From: Lichenostomus cassidix
Lineage: Eukaryota > Chordata > Aves > Passeriformes > Meliphagidae
DNA length: 64,000 bases
Assembly (NCBI GenBank): GCA_008360975.2
Contig: CM039182.1
Location: 29,764,566 to 29,828,565 of the forward strand
Direction: 5' to 3'
Part shown: positions 26,728-38,833 of the stretch, in pieces
Numbering within the stretch: position 1 is the stretch's first letter
Layout of the letters: each line of letters begins with the position of its first letter
Made by a program: the position numbers and the translations under genes
The notes under the pieces: model-generated
Database searches by the model: none
What the model was told of the DNA's origin: nothing
What the model saw: only the letters and a program-made list of their open reading frames with translations

Positions 26728-26790
26728 TGTCGCTGTTGAGCCGCTAGCAGAGAAAAGACCTGGGTTCTCAGCGTGGCAAGAAAAAAGAGC

Positions 26791-26796
26791 TTTATT
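26791..26796 (-). promoter_or_regulatory. LTR polyadenylation signal AATAAA
   Basis: On the minus strand AATAAA lies about 16 bases downstream of the TATA-like box and about 63 bases before the LTR 3' end. Its closeness to the TATA-like box implies a very short R region. Confidence 0.75.
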
Positions 26797-26811
26797 ATTT
26801 TGATCCCAACC

Positions 26812-26818
26812 TATATAG
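26812..26818 (-). promoter_or_regulatory. LTR TATA-like box
   Basis: TATATAG on the plus strand reads CTATATA on the minus strand. It sits downstream of two CCAAT-type boxes in the U3 region, which is the expected promoter layout for minus-strand transcription. Confidence 0.7.
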
Positions 26819-26828
26819 ACTTTTCAGA

Positions 26829-26854
26829 GGTCAGTCAGAATTGGTCAGTCAGAA
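26829..26854 (-). repeat. 12-bp direct repeat in LTR U3
   Basis: GGTCAGTCAGAA occurs at 26829-26840 and 26843-26854, separated by two bases, just upstream of the TATA-like box on the minus strand. Tandem short repeats at this place in an LTR often form enhancer sites; that role is inferred. Confidence 0.8.
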
Positions 26855-26986
26855 ACCTCTCCCTAGGCCTGATTGGCCAGGCCTGAACTGTCCAAATCTC
26901 GAGACTGTTTTAATAACATCCAAACTTTATCTTTGTTTATAAAACACAGGAGAAAGTTCTCATGGGAAAGACCTGTGCTAGCCACA

Positions 26987-26993
26987 TTATGGG
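26987..26993 (+). repeat. Target-site duplication, right copy
   Basis: TTATGGG directly follows the LTR, identical to 26721-26727. Confidence 0.85.
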
Positions 26994-29900
26994 GATTATA
27001 AGTGAATTCCAGATATTAGAATATTGTTAAATCCTAATGCCCAGAATTTTCCTAATGGTCAAACATACTATGTTTACTTTAAATGTATACTGAAAATTCA
27101 CTAAAGTCCACTGTTACACATCAATATCCATTTTCTACTTCCTGAGAGAAACCACATAGTCCCAGCTGAGGCTGGATAGTGAATGAATGGATGTTGGTTT
27201 CAGTAGAAAATATTTTTTCATGATCTGTGTAGCAGCTAAGATAATTACGAACTTGGTGAAATTAAGTAGAATCTTAAAATTCCTGAATTGTGTATTGATT
27301 GTACTTTAATTGATGAATCTTGGAGCTATATGCCTGCTGCAGTCAAAGTGAGGATCTGCCCAAATGAAGGGTTTGGATTAGTCTTAACAGTGGAGTCTGT
27401 TCAGTTTTATAGCAGTGCCATCTGATATCTGATGAATTTTGATGCATGAAGTAAGCAAGGAAAAGCAATTAGGATTTTCATGAAGTATAATGAATTTAGG
27501 TTTTACAGGTCCTGTCTGCTGGAGTGCTGTCTGTGTCCAAATATCATGCCTATTTGAGCAATGCATGTCCAGCATGCTTTAGAGGGCATAAAAGCAGAAG
27601 TTACTTATCTAAATGTGTGATTTTCCTTTCTTGAATGATAATGATGCTAAACTTAAATGATTATACTTGGTTAAAATGTAATTTACTATCTCAAATTTGG
27701 CTGAGCTCAGCTTGAAACTAAATGTGCAGTTGGTAGTTTAAAAAAAGTGACAAAAGCTGCTAAAATATTCAGCACTAAGAATATCTTTGACTACTTAGAT
27801 ACTTCAGGAGCAGTGGCTGAATAGGATAGTCACAGTCGTAATGCACTACAACCTTCTCTTCTCTCTCATTAAGCTGTTTATATCATGCTTGAATGAAAAT
27901 ATATTTTAGTTCCCTGAAAGCCTCTTCTCTATAGCTTTAAACTTTCAGCAGATGGGAGTATTAGAGGAACACTTTTGCCTCTGCTTCTGTATTGAACTGA
28001 AGGTGCCACAGGACTGTGGCAAATTGCAGAACCTTCCTTGCCCTACTCTCGAGCAGCCCACGCCATTAGCAGCTCTCTTTGTGGTGTCAGAGATGTCATT
28101 AGCTTGTCGTGGGAGATCCCTTCAGCTCTGTTAATTATTTCAACAAGTTCTATTAATGAGCTGTTTAAACACTGGGGCTTAAGGCAGTAGTAGCTATTCC
28201 AGAAAGACTTTTGAATGCAGATCTGTTTCTGCACATTCATGTTTCAATGCTGACTGCAGACATACATGGTAAGAATAAAACCGTGAATTGGCCACTGCTT
28301 AGACATAAGGATATAATCCAGATATTTCTACCTCAAGTCTTCTATTTCATATAATACCTGGATCACTGAGAGAAGAGAAACGACCCAGTTCATCCTTTAC
28401 TTTCTAGTGTTCTTATGTGACTGTAGATGGGCTGTAATGCAAATTTCGAGTTGAATCTGAGCTGCTCTGAAGCTTTAGGATTTCTGAATTTTAGTCTTGT
28501 TTTCAGCTCCGGAATTTGCAGCAAAAAAGTACACTATAGAAAGAACCTTAATGGGGAGAGATTTCTAATGTTCTTCTGTTGAAGTATGTTTGATGTAATT
28601 TTATTCTTTTAAAAATACTGTGTTGTCAACAAATAGTCAAAGGTGGTTTTTTCTTAATTTTATTCAGGTTGACCCCACTTCTGGAAGAATCTCAAAATCT
28701 GAACAACTTCTGCACAGTTTGCTTTACACTGTTAACAAGATACCATTCCATTAAGAACGATGAGCTCCACAACACCAGGTCAGTTTGTTTATATTTGTAC
28801 CTCGCTCCTGCACAAAACTGTGTTTTATTAGGAAGTTCCTAATCCTTTGTGTTGATGAAATGAATTTTGCTAATGACTGATATGCAACACTTCATATGAT
28901 GTGACTCTTAAAAACAGGACAATGGCTGTATAGGCAGAAAAGGCAATTTTGGGGATACCTTATCACAATTGAATGGTAAAGTCAGTATAATCCTACAGTA
29001 CATTTAAAACATATTTTTGTTTTTTATTAAAAATTGATTAGTCATGATCTGACATGAATAGGCATTTTGTAATGTTTTAGTTCTTAATATTTGTAATTAG
29101 ACATTAATTTATTTTTTGCCTTTGTACAGTTGCTTCTTTTAAAGAAACACTGCAAATGGTATCCTGTTATTTTACCGTTTAACTTTAAAGTCATCTTTGC
29201 CCATAATAGGCATTCTTTGCAGAACTTCCTCCTTTAAATATGTGTAATTAACAATGGTCTCTGAACCTGCTTTACCCAATGCTTGCAAAATGAGTCACTG
29301 CAGGTTCACTTGATAGAAAGCGAACTATCAGTAGCTGTTTAAACTTCCAAGAAAACAGAATGCTGCATATGGAACATGCCTTGACTTCAGTTCTTTTGAG
29401 GAGTGAGAGTCCCCAATTCAAATCTCTGCAACGTCCCATATGGTTCACACTTTGTTCACCCACACTTGAAGTATCTATTCCTAGTACTGTTGGTAAAATA
29501 ACCCTTTACAGGTGGCTTATTTTATGACTGCTTCAGTTTCGTGCAAACAGCCTATAAAAAAGCATCAGGGAAAACACTGTAATACTTCATGAGCTCTATT
29601 TATCTGTACACTCCCTATTGTATAGAAATTTAATTCAGTGAGCATTTTTTGAGAATTGTTGATTGTAGTATTAAAAACTGGCAATAGCTTTTACATTAAA
29701 TAGAGTCAAGCATAGCTGGCTTTCAGACTTGGCCTCTTTTTCTTACACTGCAATTTGGTGCATGCAGTGAATTATCCATACAAAACACGACAGGGCATTC
29801 AGCAGAAAGGTACATCTTTATCTGTATCACAGTGGTGCTTAATATGAAATAATCTTGTACTTTTCTAAACATGCAGTTCAAATACCAAGATATTCCAGCT

Positions 29901-30809
29901 GATTTAGTATATTTCTAACATTTCTTCTTTTGTGTTAGGTGTAGTCTGTGGGAATAGCCAAAAATGAAATTGGCTCTCACAAAAAGAAAGTAAATTTTCC
30001 ACTACTCTTTCTGCTGTGAAGAAAGAAGATAACAAATGTGAATGCATATTGATTGTCTGTTTCTGCAGACTACATCTAATGCAAGAAAGGAGAAACATTC
30101 AGTATAATCAGATTACTTGTAAAGGTATTTAGACACTTCATAAACATTGCTTTTAGTAGCAGTTAGGTGCCTAAATATCTTCAAATCTACTCCTCAGTGT
30201 CCCCCATAATTAGAGTTTGCCTCTGAAAACTCAGAGTTGCTTCACCAACCATTTCAATACATCTCTGGCATGTACAGAAATGCAGTATTCAAGGGCAGTG
30301 TCAGCCATGGGATCCTCATTTTTCCTTCCTGTAGTGAAACAGAAGTCCGACAGGATTTATTTGGACTTTAGTCTTGCATCCTGCTTAATGTAAATGCCAT
30401 GAACCAGAGGAGGATGAGTGTCTCCATGTGGCATTTCTTCTGTCTCCCAATTGAGGGAGTCTGAGATGCCTTTTGGCAGTGCTCTGTCACCTTTTGGAAG
30501 TCACTCAAATTTCTGATTCCAGTGCAGTGCCTGTAATAGGCTAGTAGGGAACAGAGTGGTAGGAGAAGCCTGCCATTTCTCTGAGCAGTTAACATTTGAT
30601 TAGAATTTTTTAGAAGATAAAAATTGCTAAATTTTCTTATTGCATCCATAGTAACTGAGTTCCTCTTTTCCAATCCTTTTCAAGTGTGTATATTTTTTCA
30701 TATATAGCCAGTGTCTTTTTCCCATTGCAATTGTTGTTGCTACTTTTCCTTTCTCTTGGAGCTTGTTTTTTATGAAGGTTAACCTTATGAGATGAAAAGA
30801 TGGAAGGAC
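26994..30809. other. Unique noncoding stretch with one possible exon
   Basis: No transposon is recognised. The region contains the weak exon candidate at 28668-28778. The segment 28010-28260 is repeat-free with a mixed base composition. Open frames are at most about 100 codons and without domains. Confidence 0.55.
28668..28778 (+). other. Possible 5' coding exon (111 bp), weak
   Basis: A pyrimidine-rich stretch (TTTTTTCTTAATTTTATTCAG) ends in AG at 28666-28667. After 111 bases comes CCAG followed by GTCAGT, a plausible splice donor. The first ATG inside is at 28760, with A at -3 (AACGATGA). It would give a short start peptide M-S-S-T-T-P and leave the exon in phase 1; no earlier ATG exists in the segment. 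This is what one expects of an exon carrying the end of a 5' UTR and the start codon. I do not recognise the protein and found no partner exon in the window. Such splice-like pairs also arise by chance in 64 kb. Confidence 0.2.
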
Positions 30810-30872
30810 AGTTCCATCCAACTTTGAAGGTCCCTTCCCAATGAAACTGTTTTATGACTGTGATTCCTATGT
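30810..30872 (+). mobile_element. Tiny CR1 3' terminal fragment
   Basis: In the plus orientation it reads like the last 60 bases of CR1: CCATCCAACTTTGAAGGTCC, then CTTCCCAATG, then a degraded TTTATGACTGTGATTCCTATG, which corresponds to the ATTCTATGATTCTATG terminus. Too short for certainty. Confidence 0.6.
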
Positions 30873-32176
30873 TTCAACTTCCAGCTTAGGTTTAAAATAT
30901 GTATCATTGTAATTGTTTCACTTGTGAGACACTCCAGTTGTTGAGGAAGTGTCTCTAGTATTCCAAAAGAAAAATTAACGAATTGCCAGTGACATGAGCA
31001 GCTTGTTCCTGTGATGAACCTGTGGTGGGCTGTTCTTGCATTTATAACTCGTAATTTAAATGACAAAATCCTGATTGAGATGTGTTTAGTAGTGTTAGAG
31101 TTGGGGTTTTGGTGCTTTTTCCTTTTTATTCGGGATAATCTTGAGCTTCTTCAGGGAATAGGTTGCTATGTTCTGTTAGAGCCAGTGGTTAGGGCAGTTT
31201 AAAATAATTTCTAAGTTGGACACTTTAAGCACATACAGTATGCAGACAGTATTTAAAACCACTCTTTTTCTATGGTGCAACACGAGGATGCTATCTCATT
31301 TGAATACCAATCTGTGTGTCTTGTACATAAGACCTGTGAAAATCTTCATAATATATTGTAAATGTTGTTATTTTGGGTCATGGTTGTAAGTTACAACAAA
31401 ATGGTGAATGTACTTTTTTTTTTTTTTACAATATATCTAGCCCACATATATATAGCTTTTGTATGTACATTCATACATGCTGTTTACACAGAAGATAAAT
31501 ATATTTTCAAAAAAAACCCCAAAAACGAAGAAACCAGCGAGAGGCAAACTGGTAAAGCAGTACTACTCTGTAGATGAATGGTATAGGACAGCCCACTTCA
31601 TGGATGGCTTGTTCTGTCAATGAAAAATTCTGAAATGCTCTAGAAAGGTTCAAGGATTGTGTTCACATGCTAAATTTCTGTGGTTTTATGATGTGATGTG
31701 CTAAGTGGAAAAAAGAAAAATTTCTTTAGAATTGCGTTCTCTTCATACCTAAATTGTCCGAAAGGCCATTGAAAGAGCTGTGGAGCAAGCAAAAATTATG
31801 CATGTTTTATTTAAACATTATCTGAGGAACCTCTTTGGATAGACTTTGTTTGCAGAACCAACACACATAAATATTTCCTTATATTGTATGATGCAATGAA
31901 CTGGGGGCCTCCGACATAGCAATATTTACTTGCAACAACTGTATAGCCTATTAAAATGATCCCAGCTCTTTGAACCTTCAGGGACCAGGCTCCTGCTAAT
32001 CCGTAGAGCTATTAAGTAAATGCTGAATCCCAACAGGGAAAGGTGCTGATGTTTGCTTTGCTTGTTATAAACTGTAAGATCATTAAAGAAATGTTTACAT
32101 TCTGTTGCCATTGCATGTTCTGAACTGATTACTGTGCATAAAAAGGGTTGGTCAGAAAAAGAAAATACTTATTTCA
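30873..32176. other. Unique noncoding stretch, no gene seen
   Basis: AT-rich with a 14-T run at 31414-31427. No supported gene or transposon. A 71-codon frame at 31362-31577 spans the T run and is not credible. Confidence 0.6.
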
Positions 32177-32868
32177 CTGAATCACAGAATCGTTAGGATT
32201 GGAAGATCTCTTGAGATCATCCATTCAAACCCCTCTGCCAAGGCAGAGTCATATAGAGCAGGTTACACAGGAACTCATCCAGGTGGGTGTTCAATGTCTT
32301 TAGAGGGAGGCTCCAAAGCCTCCCTGAGCAACCTGTTCCAGTGCTCTGCCACCCTCAACACACTTAAGTTCTTCCTGTTGTTGAAGTGGAAATGGTCGTG
32401 TTTTAGCTTACAGCCATTGCTCCTCATCCTGTCACTGGGCAGCACCTAAGAGGCTGGCACCATCCTCCTGGCACCTGGGTGCCTTTGAGATATTTGTATG
32501 CTTTAACGAGATCTCCTCTCAGCAATCTCTTCCCTGGGCTAAACTGGCCCAGCTCCCGCAGTCTCTGCTCATGAGAGAGGTGTTTCAGTCCCTTAAACAT
32601 CTCCGCGGCCCTGCGCTGGACCTTCTCCAGCAGCTCCTCGTCTTTCTGTACTGAGGAGCCCAGAACTGGACACAGCACTCCGGATGTGGCCTTGCTAGGG
32701 CCGAGTGAGGGTGAGGGTTACCTCCCTCGACTGCAGGCCACACTATTCCCCATGCACTCCAGGATACCATTGGTTCTTCTGACCCCAAGGGCACTGCCAG
32801 CTCAGTCAGCTTGGCATCCACCAACACTTGGAGGTCTTTGTCTGTAGAACTGCTCTTACAGGGAGTAG
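32177..32868 (-). mobile_element. CR1 LINE, about 690 bp, relatively well preserved
   Basis: Minus-strand CR1. The 3' end is at 32177 (CTGAATCACAGAATCGTTAGG, extending inward). It is followed by the ORF2 tail and, further 5', the segments for the ERVQRRAAE-like and PVLGSSVQK-like parts (about 32600-32680) and the 'AGGATACCATTGG' block at about 32761-32773. It is GC-richer than its surroundings and retains several CpG sites, so it is probably among the younger copies. 5'-truncated before the reverse-transcriptase core. Confidence 0.95.
32424..32678 (-). pseudogene. CR1 ORF2 fragment (84 codons)
   Basis: An open frame within the CR1 copy, matching the thumb-to-tail region of ORF2. It reads LEKVQRRAAEMFKGLKHLS (about residues 17-35), then RELGQFSPGKRLLRGDLV (about 41-58), then a YKYLKGTQ block (about 61-68), ending at a stop. 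A second overlapping frame (32585-32827) carries the preceding part, so a frameshift separates the two. It is not a functional gene. Confidence 0.85.
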
Positions 32869-35800
32869 TTAACTTACAGTTTTGAGAGAGACCTTTCTTT
32901 AAAAATACATAATATTACCTGTTGTTGAATCAATATACTCACAGGTGTATTTTGGAGTTATCTCTCTCTAACTCTCTAGTACTTTGAAATACATCTTCAT
33001 TTAACATGGTGGTTTAGTTGGAGATTGTGCCTGTTGTGTGCCTACCAGCTCAGTTTACAAGGCTTCCACTCCTTGGAAAGGATGCTAGTCATCTGAACAG
33101 CAGATGGCTTCATTTAAAGCATGTGTTGGTTTAATACAGTATTTGTTACCCAGAAAAACAGCACATGTGGGGAAGGGTGGGTTATAAATATTTCTATGAA
33201 GAAACAGATGATAGGTTTTCTTTCTGTAACCTTAGAAGGGGAATGAGTCCAGAGAGATCTCACTTCTTCTCCTCTTTGCCTCTTCTTTCACCCAGATCTT
33301 TGAGATTTTGTGCTGTACTTTCCCCCTTGAAATTAAAAGCAATATCTGAATAGTTAAATGAAAAAGGTTCTATTAAAAAACAAAACACCAAAACCACTAA
33401 AGTTGGTCATGGAATCATTTTCTGTTAGAGGCAAGTAATATTAATACATGACACTAATGAATGATGAAGAAGGGAACATACCTGGAACTCTTGACCAGTC
33501 TGGAAGTTTTCTAGATGCTGCAACTATTGCTAAATTTGCAGGTATCACACTTTCCCAATGGAAAATCACGCATCCACTTTATCCAGTTTTTTCCCTTTAC
33601 TATCATGAACAGGTCAAATGCTGTTGTGGAAAGCAGGGGCTTTTCACTGTCCCTGGTTTTCAATAGCACAGCAACATGTGCCTTCTGCTGAAGATAACAA
33701 GTTCAAAACATGTCTCGTTTATTTACATGCACCTAGGTGAAATCAGGGGTTTTATCTATCTGTAATTACTGAATTAAAATCCAGGTGTGATAGATAATAT
33801 TTTTGAAATTGCTGTTTGAACTTCCTTCTACTCTTCAACAGCATTACTTATTTTTTCGGGTCTTTAGTGTCTTTTAAGAGCTGCTGTAGTTAACAGAAAG
33901 TAATATTTCTTAATAAACTGAGTCGTAAAGAAAGGAGCTGTATGCTAAATTCTGCCAGTCCCTACTTTTGGATCACTTTTCTGTCATCTTGATTCTAAAT
34001 TTCTTTGATAGGCATTTGTTTGTTCCTCATGAGAAATAGCTTGTTTTTTCCTCACTGCAAAGCTGACTCCCCTTGTTGTCTTGTTCTGCTTTTCTCTGCA
34101 TTTTTATAAATAATTTTCCTCATATTAGTAAAGACTAAATATAGAAAAAGTTCCAAAATGCAATTTTCACTACTGCTTTAAAATTAAAATGCAGTGAAAG
34201 ATTACTCTGCAGTCCAGTAACCATCTCTTCACCAGCAGTAGGTGCTGTGAACAGATGAATATTTTGATGAATAATCATGTATCTTACTTTAAAATGTATT
34301 TTGTCAGTTTTTTGGTTAAAAGATTTAAGAGAACTTTGAGTCCAAAACAAAGTAGTGAATTAAATACCAGAAGGCTAAAATCTCTTCTTAATACATAGGT
34401 CTGTTTTGGCAGGTGTTTAAATTCCACTGAAGCTAAGTGCATGGATGTTTTTCAGAATTCTGACTGTAGAATGAAGGAATAATATACATTTGTTCCTTGT
34501 GATGGCTTTGTGATGAATTTTCCTTAGATTAAAAAAGAACTGCATCACAGGCTGGCTTAGATATATATGCTGAATTCACTGAATATGGCCCAGTAAGTTT
34601 CAGGATTAATAGATATGTTATCTATGTCTGTCTGTCTATGTATGACAGAGTACTACAGCTCTTTAAGATATCAAAAAGGAGAAAAGTAAAATCTACAAGC
34701 TCAGCCTTAATGTAATGTGTACCAAAGAAGGATTCTTCCCTCACAGCACTCCCTGCTCTTTTTAACTTTTAATGCAAAGCATGGCTGAGATGTGCAGCTC
34801 AGATTTCGACCTCTTGAATCTCCTTACAGAACTCCAAAATATCTTCAGTCTGACATAAATCTTAAGTTTGCCCTTACAAAATGTAAAAAACCTTGCTGTT
34901 TATAGACTCTCTGTGTATTTTTCTCCTAATAATTTAAGCCTGACATCTTTATCTAGGTATTTCTAGGTAAAATCCCAATAATTCACAAGCTTGAATGAAA
35001 AATTTAGATTCAAAATGTGTTCTGCCCCTGGGGATTTAATGTACAAGACTACCAAATAATGAATAAAATTCTCTGTGCATGCATTAGATAAGAAACCATC
35101 ATCTTGTTCACTTGCTATAATTCAAGTTTGTAAATACATTGAGCTACTTACTATGCATTTTTTTCCTGCCTCTTAGAAGTAATTTGTACCATTTACAATG
35201 AAAATTGGTAATTAAAGCATTGAAGTGTCATGGTTCTGCTCTTATTTGTGCTTTCATACTTGCACATATTCACAAAGGTCTATTATTTTGTATGCTAGTT
35301 CTTTGGATTTTAAGTTAATAAATAATGACAACACCTAGACAGTGAGTTTTGGGATTAGTTGCTACTTTCAGCAGATTCAGGTTAACTGAAGAAAACAAAT
35401 CTGAAGAGTATTTTTGGTACAACTGCGTACTTTAAGATGGCATACACATACAAACTTTAACCTATACACACATAAAAAAAATCCTATCTTTTCAAACAGA
35501 TACTGTGCTTGACAATTAGAACTACATTGCTTTTTTCTTTCAGGAGTCCATTGTTAATATTGGCTACTGAATGTTTTTTGTCTGGGAATTTCTCTTTCAA
35601 AATAACTATTTTGTTGGTCTGTGTAGCCAAAATACAGGTCTTACTTTTTGACCATTAGCATTTTAAAAGATACATTAGTTTTCTGGAAATAAATCTTGAA
35701 AGGTTTCTAAAGCTTGTAAAGATTCTTCAGAATGGCTTTTTTAAATTAGAGGTGAAAACTTTTTCTCATTTCCAAGTATATCATTTATCCTTAGTGCTCA

Positions 35801-36216
35801 CTTAGAACATGCACCTCTAGAAATAGCCATCAAAGTTATTGTCCAGTGACAAAACACTGTATTCCACTGTCCTTTTTGCTGATTAGTAGTTCATTAAACC
35901 AAGGTGGCACACTTAGACTTTCATTAGAGTCTAGTGAAGTTTAAATAGGTAAATGTATTTGTTTATATTTTGAGTGACCTTAGAAAAGCAAATCAAAAGA
36001 TTGCATTGTCTCTGGAGAGTGAAAATATGGTATTTTATAACAGTGTTGATAATTAACCATTGAAATATGCTAGAAATTAGTGGAGATGCTAATTCCTCAT
36101 GTGGCTCATCATTACAAACTATGAATCCCAGCAGCCACCTAGAAGTTGCTTTGATTGTCACTAAGTGTATGACAAAATTTTCCTGTGTTTTTACTGAAGT
36201 CTGCCATCACTCTGAG

Positions 36217-36241
36217 TGAGTTTGGAAAGCCTCCAAACTCA
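36217..36241. repeat. Inverted repeat, 10-bp stem
   Basis: TGAGTTTGGA, a 5-base loop AAGCC, then TCCAAACTCA. A perfect small hairpin of unknown role. Confidence 0.85.
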
Positions 36242-36740
36242 GAAGTTTGGATTCCAGTCTCACAGGAAATATTTAACCAACTCTGCTTTTATTACTTTAC
36301 TGTCTGTAATCCCAAAGTCATTGTGCTTGCTGGAAGCCTACACAATAGGAGCATCCTGCACTGCCTCATGAAAATATGCCTTTACTTGAAGCAAACTCTT
36401 TAGCATAACCTGTAAAGCCTTTCCTACATATAGGAGTTTTCTCAGGAACAAAAATACTGTGTAATTCTAAATCAAGTCCTAATCTGCAGTTCAACTAAAG
36501 AGATGTCCCATCCCCATCTGATTTCAGCAGCTGGCGGGTGCCTTCCTGTGCTCCAATTCCATGTGGTCAAGGGCCTACATTTTTATATTGCTGGAGGAAA
36601 GGCTCACTGCCATCTCTGAATTTCCTACCTAGGCAGCTGGACTGTCATATATACATATTCCTGGGACTGTGCCAAGTGCAAGAAAACCTAATACCTTGGT
36701 GGGTGGGACCAGTCCTAGATAAGTGCATCTACTCTTGTTC

Positions 36741-36800
36741 CTTTAATTTTTTTTTTTACTTTTGTTTTTCCTTTTTTTTTTCCTTCTCTCCCTCTTCTCA
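36741..36800 (+). repeat. Polypyrimidine tract
   Basis: Long T runs followed by TTCC/CTCTC/CCTCTTCTC, ending in CAG. It resembles a splice acceptor tract, but no credible exon follows. It is low complexity and accounts for the ORF shadows on both strands. Confidence 0.8.
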
Positions 36801-37722
36801 GCATCTGAATTCCATTCTTAGTCTTGTCATAATCTGTTTGTTCTTCCACAGGCACTGTTTGCTTTAATGTATTGTCTAGCATGTTGTTTGAGGTGGGTGG
36901 CACTGGGGGGGAAAGTTCAGGGCTTTGTGTTTTGAGAAAAGTCCTAATTAATATAGCTCAAAGTCTATAAAGTAAAGTTTTGTCTCTCCAAGTGCTTCAT
37001 GGCTGTATTCTTTTTGGCAGGTCATTTGGCTTTCCTAATTCTTGTCTCTGTCAATCCTCATACTTCCCTGTGGAGAATTGCTGCTGCAGTATCCAGATAA
37101 AAAAACAGCAACAAAAATCTTTTTACAATGCCGTTATTAGCAGGGCTCTTTATATCTGAAAACACAAGTAGTGTGGAAGATGTTCATGGTTCCTGCAAGC
37201 ACACTTACTTCCTGAGTGATTTGGCTCATCAGATAACTCTTTCAGTTAATAACTTTGATTGCTTACTGAGTGATGTGGTGTCAGGACTCACTGATGTGTG
37301 TTTGTCTGAGTGGGGGGAGAAGGTGGGACAGAGTCATCTCTAGGGTAGGAGAGCCAGTGGGTGACTGAGCCAGGGAACTGCATGGCTCAAAGAACTACCA
37401 AGGGGAGGTTACATTTTGAGAAATGACTTTTTCAGTGGCAGTGCCAGAATAAGCAACTCTAGTGACTGCCTGCCCATTGTTTTCACTCTTCTCATTGACT
37501 GCTCAGCTATGCCAGGTATACTTATTTGTGTGGTCACAGGATGAAACAGATTCAGGAACTGGTCCAGGCTCAGCTGTTCCCAAGAGAAAATGGTTGTTTT
37601 TAGCCTGGATTGGTTGCTCAATGTGGTTTACTACACAGCCACACAATCGATGGTCTTGGCAAAGTTAGGAAGAAAGAGGGAAGCGAAAAAGTATGTTTAA
37701 CTCATGTGTTACATTGGAAAGA

Positions 37723-37742
37723 AAGGATCACGAGTGATCCTT
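37723..37742. repeat. 20-bp palindrome
   Basis: AAGGATCAC, then GA, then GTGATCCTT: a 9-bp perfect inverted repeat with a 2-base centre. It could be a dimer binding site or chance. Confidence 0.85.
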
Positions 37743-38833
37743 GAGCAGGAGAAGCGTGGTCAGCCTCCATAATCATGGGACTGCTTAGCCATAGGTAAAG
37801 CTGGAAGTAAAAGTAAAGCTTGAAGAAGTACTGAGGACTTCAAGTCTTCACTTTGCTGGATTTCAAGAGTTCCCAGTTCTGTCTGTGCCAAACTGGGAGG
37901 CTCAGTGAACATTTTTACAGCTGAATGAAATGACCAACAAAGTCACATCATCAGTAACATCATACAGCATACCACTTTTAAAGTGATAGCTCAGCATCTG
38001 CCTGCCAGGCATTCCTTCATATTCATTGAGATATGCAACACAAAGCAGTTAGGAAAATGTGAAATGTGCTTTGTTAAAAGATCATAGATTTAATATTTAC
38101 CTATATGAATTTCTAGGATCTACAATTCTGTAAGGCTGTGTTTCTAAAATGTTGCATTATACAGAAAGTTAGATTAAACTCCATGAATAAAAACTTTATT
38201 TTAATTTTGTAATTTATTAGGTTAGCTGTATGAATGTTGATTATATTAAATACCCTAAAAAAGGCATGTTTGCCAACTTTTAATGTTTTCCCACCCACAC
38301 ACCACCTCCTAATTTTGTCTCTGGCAGCCCAGATGTGTTTCTGCAGAATAAGTGTTTCTGCAGTGATAATTATAACACTTACAACAGGTAATTTGCAGAT
38401 TTGGTAACTCACAAAAAGCAGGAGTATTTTGTTGCACCTTAATTTTGAAGCTGGTAGCAATTTCAAAACTTCATTACAAAATCTAAAATACTAGAGTGAA
38501 TGGAATATCTTAATCTAGAGATTAAGCACTACTTTGTAGCATTTAGCAAATGAGTGTCTAAAGGGAGCTCAAGGTATGATTGAAATTGGGGAGGAGTGTG
38601 TGTCATACTTTACTTCAGATGATGATGGGCACATTGTGGGTGGATCCAAGCCCTGCTGAACCAATGAAACTCGTGGTTTGAACCTGCCTCAGGCCTTTTT
38701 TTTTCTTAAATTATCATCCCTAAGAAGACAAGATGATTTTCGGTTTTTAAAGCTAACATCACAATAAGTTCTACAGTCCCCCTTGATGACCTGTTTCCAT
38801 GTGTGATTTAACTTCAAAATTTATATGTTATGT

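Larger units (their letters stand above)
26728..26986 (-). mobile_element. Complete solo LTR (259 bp) of an endogenous retrovirus
   Basis: Bounded by TG and CA on either strand and flanked by perfect 7-bp direct repeats. Read on the minus strand it starts TGTGGCTAGC and ends CAGCGACA. It contains CCAAT-type boxes (plus-strand ATTGG at 26872-26876 and 26840-26844), a TATA-like TATATAG at 26812-26818, and a polyadenylation signal AATAAA (complement at 26791-26796). That order is U3, R and U5 of a retroviral LTR. No internal retroviral sequence lies on either side, so it is a solo LTR left by recombination between two LTRs. The intact flanks and a few surviving CpG sites suggest it is not very old. 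It is short for a retroviral LTR. Retroviral family was not assigned; a 7-bp duplication is one base longer than the usual 4-6. Confidence 0.88.

Noticed and set aside
36538..36867. 109-codon plus-strand open frame with F/S-rich tail
   Set aside because: The tail is produced by the polypyrimidine tract; not a credible protein.
38113..38466. 117-codon minus-strand open frame
   Set aside because: No domain or family match I can recognise; no supporting splice or conservation evidence.
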